Assembly (NCBI GenBank): GCA_934183355.1
Contig: CAKPST010000025.1
Location: forward strand, 1 to 30,632
Direction of reading: 5' to 3'
Length of the DNA: 30,632 nt
Source: an uncultured Prevotella sp.
GTDB taxonomy: Bacteria; Bacteroidota; Bacteroidia; Bacteroidales; Bacteroidaceae
Below the pieces are notes generated by a model. The model made no database searches. It was not told the origin of the DNA and worked only from the letters and a program-made list of their open reading frames with translations. Positions 7,501 through 14,543 of this stretch are shown in pieces; positions within the stretch are counted from its first letter, which is position 1; the number at the start of each line of letters is the position of its first letter. The translations under genes and the position numbers were made by a program.

Positions 7501-9438
7501 CTCCACCACAAAGCCCACACGCTTAGGACTTACACGCTGATTGTAGGCAACCTCGTCCTCGCCTTCATACCTAACGGGATTGGCATCATACATCAGTCCC
7601 TGCTTGCGACGAACGCCAATGATGTGCAAATTGTCGGCAAGTCCCAAACCACCAACATATCTGGCGTATGTCTTGGTGCTGCTTGTCAAGATGTTCTCCT
7701 TATTCTCTGTCCACGAAATGGAAAGCAGCGCACCCGACGTGTCGTATATCTTCGAAATATCATACTGTGGTTCGCTGCCCTCGGTATTTACCATAGGTTT
7801 GCCACACTGATTGTCTTGTTCCAAGAATCCACCCACGGTTATTGTTGTCTCGTCGTAGCATCCGTCCTGCGCCGTGGCTCTGAATGTGTATATACCTTTC
7901 TCAAGATTGGTTACATTGCCGTCGGGTGTCACCTTTACTTTGGTACTGGCAAGAATGTTCTTTGGAGATGGACCTATTGACCAGGCATCCACAAGCGTCC
8001 ACGTAACGCTGACATGTTCGTTAGAGCGTAGTTTGAAAGATGTCTGCGTGTCACAGATATTGCTGCTTATCGTAGGATTGATGAGACAACGGTGTGACAC
8101 ATCGGCTGGAGCCTTGACAAAGCCATAGTGTATGCCTATTCCTCCCACATCGACACTTAGCACCGTGAGGAACCTTATCTCGCAGCCCGAGAATGGCACC
8201 TTCGACTTGACGCTAACCGTTCCCTTGCCTGCCTGTATAAGCGACAGACCCAATACCTGTGCTGATATAGTCTCCTCTTGCACCTTCTTGCCATTACGGT
8301 CGAATAGCAAGAGGCTTACCCATGCTCCTGCCTTAAGCGTAAGCAGAGCATCCATTGTATAACAGTAGCCAACCTCCACGCCTGCCTCAAAGGCTTCTGC
8401 CTTAGGGTCCATGGCATTGTTCATCATAAACTTGGCACCACCCTGGTAGCCAACGCTTAGGATTGGGGTTATGGCGGCGGCATCTTCAAGGTCGTCGTTA
8501 GTCATCTTCTTTACCTCTGAACTCACAAAGGGGAAAGGCAGACCAAGAAGCACGGCGTTCCAACCCTTCATGTTTATTTTTGTATCCAGCTTCTTCTCGC
8601 CGTCATAGAAGGAGTTGTACTTCTGTACACCGCCATCAGTTATGGTAAACTCGTTGGCTTCGCCTACGAAGGCATACTTTACCTTATACAAATTGGCAAC
8701 ATTGGCTTGCACACCACCCGAGCAGTCGAGGCTTATCTCGTCAAACAACCACTCGCTCTCGGCAGTAAGCATAGCACACACATCATTAGAGCCTGGTATC
8801 TGCAGCAACTTGAGCGTGAGTCCCGTACCGTCCTGACCCTCTCTTACGGGGCGTACACCAAGCAGATGACCATTGCGATAGAAACCTATGGACAATGCCT
8901 TGATAATCTCCAGACTCAACACGCTGCTGCCCGAACCGGCAACAATGGCAAAACCTGCAACAGTGCCTCTGGCATAGTAGTTGTCCATATCCCTTATGCT
9001 CACCATAGGGTCTACGGTTACGCCCGCCTTAACCACGGCATTAATCTCGGCATAGTTGTCCAGATCCTCGTCGGTCATGGCTCCGAGGTTCTTTGCCCAG
9101 CTGGCTACACCCACAACATTGATAAGCTTGTTTACAGTGCAGCTCTCGCCAGTCAGAGCACGACGGTTGCGCAGTCGGCGAAACTTCATATTGCCATACT
9201 TCTCATGATCCACAAAGTCGGCAAAGTTCTCATTAGGATTATCGGTTGGAAGGTCTTTCCAGTCGCTTGTCCAAATGGGTTTCTTGCAGTTCATAAACGA
9301 GTCGCGCGTTGCAACATCCTCAAAATAAGGATTGCTCAAGTCGTCTACTGGCTTCACTATCTTAGCCGACATTGGCATAGCAAGCAGCATAGCCAACAGC
9401 AAGTATATATATTTTCTGATAATAGAATGATGTTTCAT
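4597..9438 (-). CDS. Giant secreted surface protein with T9SS-type C-terminal domain, possible fimbria-associated adhesin
   Basis: The 1613-residue protein has a signal peptide (1-25, ending PMSAK). Four related modules of about 150 residues follow at about 105-257, 295-443, 590-737 and 775-910. They share MTDEDLDNYAEI/LVDDDLDTYMAI-like openings (not in the third), a -YxNGK- turn and endings such as KVKYAFV, IHYGFV and IYYAFI. A calcium-loop-like GDINNNGIPDCKDDC is at 911-925. A W-rich segment (DWNKWDNWSNGSP, about 1030-1042) with paired cysteines is frequent in type IX cargo. The final ~70 residues (VEILDLSGSQIS, then a GVQIVRIEL strand and basic RKYKMMFK end) look like a type A T9SS C-terminal domain. 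It would be exported by T9SS and attached to the surface. It starts 44 bases after the second minor fimbrillin on the same strand, so it is probably the last gene of the fimbrial operon. By position it recalls Mfa5 of Porphyromonas gingivalis, but I see no von Willebrand A domain. Confidence 0.8.
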   Translation of the reverse strand: MKHHSIIRKYIYLLLAMLLAMPMSAKIVKPVDDLSNPYFEDVATRDSFMNCKKPIWTSDWKDLPTDNPNENFADFVDHEKYGNMKFRRLRNRRALTGESCTVNKLINVVGVASWAKNLGAMTDEDLDNYAEINAVVKAGVTVDPMVSIRDMDNYYARGTVAGFAIVAGSGSSVLSLEIIKALSIGFYRNGHLLGVRPVREGQDGTGLTLKLLQIPGSNDVCAMLTAESEWLFDEISLDCSGGVQANVANLYKVKYAFVGEANEFTITDGGVQKYNSFYDGEKKLDTKINMKGWNAVLLGLPFPFVSSEVKKMTNDDLEDAAAITPILSVGYQGGAKFMMNNAMDPKAEAFEAGVEVGYCYTMDALLTLKAGAWVSLLLFDRNGKKVQEETISAQVLGLSLIQAGKGTVSVKSKVPFSGCEIRFLTVLSVDVGGIGIHYGFVKAPADVSHRCLINPTISSNICDTQTSFKLRSNEHVSVTWTLVDAWSIGPSPKNILASTKVKVTPDGNVTNLEKGIYTFRATAQDGCYDETTITVGGFLEQDNQCGKPMVNTEGSEPQYDISKIYDTSGALLSISWTENKENILTSSTKTYARYVGGLGLADNLHIIGVRRKQGLMYDANPVRYEGEDEVAYNQRVSPKRVGFVVEASAKVLNLQALQFLQIRCYHEGKEVYRHLIDENNAISADVAGADRVQKIRYSIEIPDMVKNKPMQVDEIQLWKCGVLDLSGSELRIYYAFIEDASADCSSPLACGSLVLSNKNTHTTINADATVFGAGVAVIALDDNLSHLVDDDLDTYMAINNTVTVGTGQTIAVRMGRNLDYHHQLGIVIDNKTFLAAVEVGNWLTVYTYRDGKPTGEKFTDWSVIGADVAGYGDKNILFFQPKITYDEVRFDVANIVGALKVQKFYGMVVRGDINNNGIPDCKDDCSCVPGVDDIKVNSVCVGDIVNVSATGNTGTKYYLYFGDKHAGTNGVVEIESTSDTYDNIQYSYTTVEPGEYQLSFFDGSGTPLSSVVYKVHPLQTRWLTTATTADWNKWDNWSNGSPYCCTNAIISSDAKIFPVLGTVNQPADYCCKDIFFEPRSAVDNTPSLNYRKAWVELELMPNRYYNLSAPLKQMYTGDMFVPKDAMANYFEPLTEGNCLENRFDPSIYQRLWKTTVTGKIVVKNRKGGLVLKDETLGVVDGEWSHNFNAVARPYGYGEGFGLWVDNGSLPEAQPFRIRLPKEHAKYFYYTDYDQEKVSDETLPKKVEDAYRFVYEEDNEDNKTLEYKYKQGGEDITENRTVYVGQSQYTITLKADEPTNTFLMGNPFMSRVNIKKFFEGNSNVGSIRVETPEDEQTITKVGDNIVSTGSLINIEPMQSFYVNTNGDASTEALLVFTPDMIGGVKKAADKGETGKDEADSGEKPKALRVCVESMKTRSKSASLLMLPMDAPDDDVAVATLMDSEVRANVKVFGISNSNAYDIMPLHDITPLGIFLNSKDSICIEVMPMPGTDANEYMLHDCLMGKDYPLGSQVVVANAESSLGRFVIKNINSIDDTTNEPYNHLSLMQEGSMLVVQSTAANICSVEILDLSGSQISKVQADGSQHLTTKITSGVQIVRIELNDGTSRKYKMMFK

Positions 9439-9482
9439 AATTCTGTTATTATCTTTTATTGTTGCATTGAGAGTGGCCAGCC

Positions 9483-10856
9483 TTAGTTCAATAGATGGTC
9501 GCGATCAAAAAGCTTTCCTGTCTCATCATCATACGTCAAGACGTACTTATGATTGCGCTTAAGATAGAACACATCGTCCAAGGCATCCACCTCTACTACA
9601 CCTGTGGCTCCTCCTGCCGACACCACATCCTGAGCCTTTACTTGTCCGTTAACAACGTAAGGCGTATTATCGTCATAGCCCACTCTCACAGCAATATGAG
9701 TCTTGGCAGGTAGTAGGTATGCCTTGAGCTTTATCATAGAACCAAGGCTCTCGCTCTTGGCGTCATGATAAGCCACAGCGGTATAGGTTCCGGTTGTAGA
9801 ATACCTTGCCACCGGCTCGCTACCCTTCTTGAAGTCGTCGTAGCTGGTAAGACTTACCTTTGTAAGCACATTGTCGGCAAGCAAGCAATACCACTGGGGT
9901 GTGGCTTTATCCTTCTTTACATTCTTGATGTTTACCTCCACCTCTGCCATGCCTCTATATAGAGTGCCAACGAGGGAGGTCTTATTTTCTCCTTCGCCCA
10001 CATACTTGCTATGACTGAATACGGGGTTCATTGTGGCATCGCCCTTGGTGTAGATAGTGCCATAGAACAACTGCGGTATAACGGTTAGACGTCTACTTAG
10101 GTGCTTTCCGTTTGTAGGCGAATAAGAATAATGTGTCCAGCCTGTCACTCGCAGATAGGCTGCCCAACAGTTTGTTTCGTCGGTCGTCTTCTCCGGATTC
10201 AGCAATGCCGTAAATGTTGCGCAGAATTCGCTGTATTTTGTGCCTGGCTTTAGGTTGAGCATATCATCGCTCATCGCTATATTGCTTCCATAATAAGGAT
10301 AGGGCCAAGTCTCGTTCTTCTTGTAAGCAATAGCCACAATGCGATACTCGAAACCCGGACTCATGGCAAACTGTCCCTTAGCCACACGATGCTTGTGTGG
10401 AGAAGAGGGATAGAATATGTCGTTGCGGTCTTCCTCTGTGAAGGTTGTTAGCTCTATCCTATTGTTGGGGTCATACTCAAAGGGATTGGTTTCGCCACCT
10501 TCTGCTTTAGAGTTGTCGGGGTTGTCCTCAACCATCTGCTCTCTACGTCTAAAGGCTATCACCCTTACAACGTCTATGCTCGAAGTCTCGGCTATGCCGT
10601 CATCGGTGCCGCTTGATTCGGAACCTGCTCCCGGAGGCGCCACACGTGTAAAGCCGGCAGCTTGCTCGTCCTCGCCATATCCGCCCAATGCTATTGTTAT
10701 GGGTACCAATATCTCGCCTTCTGTAGGTTGCTCTGTATTGGCACCTCCAGTGTCTGACAGCACGTCGTCGTTGCCACATCCCGCCATAGCGGACAGAAAG
10801 AGGCATACGACTGCTGCCATTATTGGCTTGCGTATGCTATATAGAGATGTCTGCAT
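9483..10856 (-). CDS. Minor fimbrillin lipoprotein (FimA/Mfa-like superfamily), distal
   Basis: The 457-residue protein has a lipoprotein signal with lipobox AMAGC (C27). The first strand, ILVPITIALGG (49-59), is followed by GFTRVAPPG, with R71 a candidate arginine-protease processing site as in type V pilins. After it comes a low-complexity serine-rich stretch (about 75-90), then a beta-rich body with IDVVRVIAFRRRE, which matches the 'vRvivF' strand of fimbrillin N-terminal domains. The end, VFYLKRNHKYVLTYDDETG, matches the '-RNHkY-L' strand typical of the family. It lies 17 bases after the preceding minor subunit. It is probably an accessory or tip subunit, by analogy with FimC-E or Mfa3-4. 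The exact position in the pilus cannot be told from sequence. Confidence 0.72.
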   Translation of the reverse strand: MQTSLYSIRKPIMAAVVCLFLSAMAGCGNDDVLSDTGGANTEQPTEGEILVPITIALGGYGEDEQAAGFTRVAPPGAGSESSGTDDGIAETSSIDVVRVIAFRRREQMVEDNPDNSKAEGGETNPFEYDPNNRIELTTFTEEDRNDIFYPSSPHKHRVAKGQFAMSPGFEYRIVAIAYKKNETWPYPYYGSNIAMSDDMLNLKPGTKYSEFCATFTALLNPEKTTDETNCWAAYLRVTGWTHYSYSPTNGKHLSRRLTVIPQLFYGTIYTKGDATMNPVFSHSKYVGEGENKTSLVGTLYRGMAEVEVNIKNVKKDKATPQWYCLLADNVLTKVSLTSYDDFKKGSEPVARYSTTGTYTAVAYHDAKSESLGSMIKLKAYLLPAKTHIAVRVGYDDNTPYVVNGQVKAQDVVSAGGATGVVEVDALDDVFYLKRNHKYVLTYDDETGKLFDRDHLLN

Positions 10857-10873
10857 ATATCGTATATATTGTA

Positions 10874-12169
10874 TTATTCGGTTGTAAAATCGTGTCGCTT
10901 CTCAAAGGCAGGCTCTATGTCGATGGTCATATCCACCATTATAGGCTCATAGTGCTTCTTGAGGTCGTAGGGATTGTCTGACTTCAGGCTTTTACCGCCT
11001 AAGCTATATAGATGATTTGCCTCTATAGCAAACTTCAGTTTGTTGCCTGCCCCAGTCGACTTCTTTATATTGTCAAATCGCTCGTGTGTGCCGTCAGAGT
11101 AGCGCAGCATAAACGTAACTTCCGACTTGTCCACATTCTTGCTTTCTCCCATCGACTCAATGGGTGTAGGCATAAGGAAGTTGCTTATCATATAGCTGTC
11201 CTCGCTCCAACCCTTCTCTGTGTCTTCCGGGCGTCTGAACACTTGCTCTGTAGCATCTATGGTCCAACCATTAGCTGCTGTGAGGTCTATCTCGCCCAAT
11301 GTGCGATAGCTTAGAGGTATGGTGCCGTCAGGTGCAACTTTCGAGTTTATTAGTGTCTCGGTGGCTATACCTGTCACCACAACCGATAGTTTGGTAGGAG
11401 TAAATGGTGTACTTGCAGCAGAGGTGTTAGCCTCAACCAATGCCGGTATATTCTTGACATATACCATCAGTCCAGCCACATTGCGTGTGGCTGGCAATAT
11501 GCAGTTGAAGCATTCGTTGCCCTTCTCTATAAGTATAGGAGTGTCCACCTTTGTATCTTCGTTTTGCAGATGTCCCGAGAAGAACTCGGTACACTTTAGC
11601 GTTGCCGTAGCTGTAGAGGGCAATGCTGTTGACTTGATGCCAATCTTGGCATCCTGCAATGTGGTTATATCTTGAGTAAAGTCTGGTTGGTCCAGCACTT
11701 TATCGTTGTTGTCGGCGTATTTGTCGTCTCTTCCTATAGCCAAAAACTGATAGTAGTAGCCAGGAGGGAGAGGTGTGGTAAGTTCAAACGAATGAACCTC
11801 GGGGTTGTTGTTGTGTTTGGCAGGATAATAAGGTTGCTTATTATCAAAGGCTGTTACGGAGTAATAGGTGTTGCCCGTAGCCTTTAGGTCGTCTGGTATA
11901 TAATAGGTATAGGCTTCGTCGCCAGTAGCTGTGCTGTTCTTTTCACGACGAAATACATAGAGGCGCATATCGTTCACTTGCTGCGCTCCGTCCCATACGG
12001 TTAATTCTCTCGACGCAATACCTCCACTAACACCCACCTTCATATTCACCGTTACGGCACGTGTATCGTCAGGGTTGGGCATAAGCGTATCGTTGCTTGC
12101 ATTGCAACTTGCCAACAGACAGGCAGCAAGACTGATGTATAAATTGTATTGTATCGATTTTATAAACAT
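10874..12169 (-). CDS. Minor fimbrillin lipoprotein, proximal
   Basis: The 431-residue lipoprotein has lipobox LLASC (C22). The first strand, VTVNMKVGVSGG, is followed by IASREL (R54), a candidate processing site. VNDMRLYVFRRE matches the conserved early strand of fimbrillins, and PPGYYYQFLAIGRDD is the usual 'pGxYxfxaig' element. A late KLKFAIEANHLYSLGGKSL matches the '-NHLYxLG-' motif also seen in the major subunit (NHLYGIGNR). The C-terminus (MVDMTIDIEPAFEKRHDFTTE) has no obvious W-containing donor strand like those of the shaft and anchor proteins, which fits a tip-side role. That role is inference. It follows the major subunit gene after a 104-base spacer that holds a strong hairpin, so it is likely expressed at a lower level. 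Confidence 0.78.
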   Translation of the reverse strand: MFIKSIQYNLYISLAACLLASCNASNDTLMPNPDDTRAVTVNMKVGVSGGIASRELTVWDGAQQVNDMRLYVFRREKNSTATGDEAYTYYIPDDLKATGNTYYSVTAFDNKQPYYPAKHNNNPEVHSFELTTPLPPGYYYQFLAIGRDDKYADNNDKVLDQPDFTQDITTLQDAKIGIKSTALPSTATATLKCTEFFSGHLQNEDTKVDTPILIEKGNECFNCILPATRNVAGLMVYVKNIPALVEANTSAASTPFTPTKLSVVVTGIATETLINSKVAPDGTIPLSYRTLGEIDLTAANGWTIDATEQVFRRPEDTEKGWSEDSYMISNFLMPTPIESMGESKNVDKSEVTFMLRYSDGTHERFDNIKKSTGAGNKLKFAIEANHLYSLGGKSLKSDNPYDLKKHYEPIMVDMTIDIEPAFEKRHDFTTE

Positions 12170-12206
12170 ATAATTCTTAGTGAATGATTGGGCAATAATT
12201 GAATAG

Positions 12207-12231
12207 CGGTACGGCCCTTTGAGCCGTACCG
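12207..12231 (-). terminator. Hairpin between major and minor fimbrillin genes
   Basis: A perfect 9-bp stem, CGGTACGGC/GCCGTACCG, with a 7-base loop lies in the 104-base gap downstream of the major subunit gene. No T-run follows it in the minus direction. It would suit partial termination or 3'-end stabilisation of the shaft-subunit message, giving much more shaft than minor subunit. This role is inference. Confidence 0.55.
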
Positions 12232-12273
12232 TTCTGACAAATAGTATTATATACTATATAATGTTTGCGTATA

Positions 12274-13560
12274 TTACTCTACCTCCATCTGGTGGATTAC
12301 CTCCCAGTTGTCGTTAACACGGAGAGTAAGCTCCTGCTTCTTGTTCAGAGGCTCTGGTTTGTCAGGGTCTGTACCCGGAGTTACAGGTGTGTCCAGAGTT
12401 CTATTACCAATACCATAGAGGTGGTTGCGAACTACGTTGTAAACTTTAGCATCATCAGTTACATTTTCAGCAGCAAATCCACTACCATTCCACTTTGAAA
12501 GGCTGTAATTAGCAGTAAGCTGACCGTCTGTATTTGGCAATTTAACTGTCCATGACTTCAATACATCTGTACCATTAGTCAACTGAAGAACGAATGTCTC
12601 AGTTGAAGTGGTAGACTTCTCGAACGGAATCAAGAATGTTCCACCAAACACAGAACCAACTGCATACTTTGTCTTTTCACCCTTCCAGTTTGTCTCTTCA
12701 GAATCAATCAAGCCATCTAAATTATCATCCTTAACAGCATAGAACCAGTCAGACAAAGAGATTGAATAAATAACCTTTTCACCATCAGCTGCGGCATCAG
12801 CACCATTTACAACATATTTAACATTCACATCGTTGCCAGCTCCATTGCCAGTAAGGTCAAAGCTATTGAAGCCGCCCAATACAAGTGATTTGTTTCTGTT
12901 GGCTGCAACCAACTGCAATGTTGTAGCACCTGCTACATAAGGAATCTTATCGAAGTAGCCAAATGTACCTGCAACCTGACGGTTCAGAACAACACTCTGA
13001 TTGAAACCTTTATCTGCTGTTACAGTTATTTCCTTTGAGCCAGCAAAGATTTCCTCGCCCTTAATTGAATTAGTAGTGCCCAACTTTACATTAGATAAGA
13101 ATGTTGCACTCTTAGCTACATCTGTGATTTTCTTCAAATCATCAGCATCATATTCAGAAGTTGAGCTATAGCCGAAAGCGTAAACAGTATAAGTACCTGG
13201 ATCCAATCTTTCAGCATTAGGTATCAAGATTGTCTTCTGACGACCATGTGTAGAGCCTGTGTAAACAGATGAAACTTCGTTAGTATTCCAGTTGTTAATA
13301 GTTGTGACATACTTTACCTCATTAGTAGCATTTTCGCATACGATAATCTTCACCTTATCGATGTCCTGCTTTGCCTCAGAACTTTCAAGCGGACGACCTG
13401 CACGTGTCTGCAAGCCATCACCAGTGTTAGCCACCTGCAACACGAACTGCTGTACAGCAGACTCAGATCCACCACCATTTACAACGTCGTTGTCGCTGCT
13501 ACATGCGCTCAGCAATACCATTCCGGTAGCAAAAGCGCTGAAAAGAATACTTTTCTTCAT
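12274..13560 (-). CDS. Major fimbrial shaft subunit (FimA/Mfa1-type fimbrillin)
   Basis: The 428-residue lipoprotein has lipobox LLSAC (C20). After the first strand, QQFVLQVAN, comes LQTRAGRP with R53-A54, very like the arginine cleavage point that matures P. gingivalis FimA. The body has the IDKVKIIVCEN strand, ERLDPGTYTVYAFGYSS, NRQVAGTFGYFDKIP (the conserved '-lxRxvaxi-' element) and NVVRNHLYGIGNR. The C-terminus, LTLRVNDNWEVIHQMEVE, has the W-centred pattern of a donor strand. In the type V mechanism, the precursor is lipidated, carried to the outer membrane, cleaved after the arginine, and polymerised by strand exchange. It sits between the anchor gene and the minor subunit genes. Its codons look more AT-rich than its neighbours', as is common in variable pilin genes. 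Confidence 0.85.
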   Translation of the reverse strand: MKKSILFSAFATGMVLLSACSSDNDVVNGGGSESAVQQFVLQVANTGDGLQTRAGRPLESSEAKQDIDKVKIIVCENATNEVKYVTTINNWNTNEVSSVYTGSTHGRQKTILIPNAERLDPGTYTVYAFGYSSTSEYDADDLKKITDVAKSATFLSNVKLGTTNSIKGEEIFAGSKEITVTADKGFNQSVVLNRQVAGTFGYFDKIPYVAGATTLQLVAANRNKSLVLGGFNSFDLTGNGAGNDVNVKYVVNGADAAADGEKVIYSISLSDWFYAVKDDNLDGLIDSEETNWKGEKTKYAVGSVFGGTFLIPFEKSTTSTETFVLQLTNGTDVLKSWTVKLPNTDGQLTANYSLSKWNGSGFAAENVTDDAKVYNVVRNHLYGIGNRTLDTPVTPGTDPDKPEPLNKKQELTLRVNDNWEVIHQMEVE

Positions 13561-13631
13561 TTTAATCTAGTTTTTAAATAATTGAACTATAATTTATTGT
13601 TGTATATAAACTTTTTTATTCTCCATTCACA

Positions 13632-14522
13632 TCAGTCTATCTCCATGCCATGCAACAACTCCCAGTTGTCGTTAATCAACATGTACACCACAAACTTGCG
13701 TTTGTCTTCGTCCCATACATAACGCAGCACGGTCAGCTCGTTACGGCGCATAGTGATGGCTACATCTTTTGGCGAGAAAGCCGCGCCCTCGTGCTGTGCA
13801 TTGTCATACATCTGCACACGCAGCAACGAGGCATTCTCTCTGATGGATGGCGATAGGAATGTCTTGGTCTGCATCTTGTTGCCTGTCCACTCTCCTTGTG
13901 TCTGCACACTGGTGTTGCCTGTGTATAGGAAATTGCAATCAAGGTTAGCAAACAGATTGTCCACCGTCTTGACCGAATACTCTATGCCATGTGGCAGTCC
14001 CTCAGCTTGCACTATCAGCTTGCCCTTTATGCGTTCCATCTCCACCGTGTAGTCATAGCGATAAGCGTCATACACCAAGGTGTCGTTGACCATATAGACA
14101 TCGTCGCCTTGCACCTTGTCGGGATGCAACGTCATAGAGAGGCGGTCGTCGCTGAGCGCAGACATGTCCTTGAGTCCGCCCCACACAGTGAGGATGTATT
14201 TGCCGTGGGGCAGACAGGGGCAAAAGTCGAGCGCCACGGTCTTGCCGTCGCCCTCCACGTCGAACACTCCCATCTCCTCCACCACTTCGCCCGTTGCTGC
14301 ATCGCGCAACATATAGAACAAAGTGGGGACATATTCGCGGAAAGCGAGGTCTTCTGGTAGGCGTTGCTCCATGTCCACACGGTCTACATTGAAGTAGTTC
14401 TTGTCCTTGACGGCTATCTCCACACGCAGTGGTGGACAGTCCTCCAGCTGATCCCTAATGCATGAGGCAAGTGTAGGCGCAACCAGCAGCACAAGCAATA
14501 TATTCTTAAGCGATATATTCAT
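13632..14522 (-). CDS. FimB/Mfa2-family fimbrial anchor lipoprotein
   Basis: The 296-residue lipoprotein has lipobox TLASC (C21), followed at once by IRDQLEDCPPLRVEIAV. The '-DCP-' close behind the lipid-bearing cysteine is the signature of the FimB/Mfa2 anchor family. The length also fits (about 300). The LPHGKYILTVWGGL segment is the conserved 'pGxYxlxvwg' strand pair. Such proteins stay lipid-anchored in the outer membrane, hold the pilus base and limit its length. There is no arginine site after the first strand like that of the shaft subunit, consistent with non-cleavage. The last residues, LINDNWELLHGMEID, closely match the end of the neighbouring shaft subunit. It starts 21 bases after the DUF3868 gene and is followed by the major subunit after 71 bases. 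Confidence 0.83.
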   Translation of the reverse strand: MNISLKNILLVLLVAPTLASCIRDQLEDCPPLRVEIAVKDKNYFNVDRVDMEQRLPEDLAFREYVPTLFYMLRDAATGEVVEEMGVFDVEGDGKTVALDFCPCLPHGKYILTVWGGLKDMSALSDDRLSMTLHPDKVQGDDVYMVNDTLVYDAYRYDYTVEMERIKGKLIVQAEGLPHGIEYSVKTVDNLFANLDCNFLYTGNTSVQTQGEWTGNKMQTKTFLSPSIRENASLLRVQMYDNAQHEGAAFSPKDVAITMRRNELTVLRYVWDEDKRKFVVYMLINDNWELLHGMEID

Positions 14523-14543
14523 TTTCTCGTTTTATCCTTTCTC

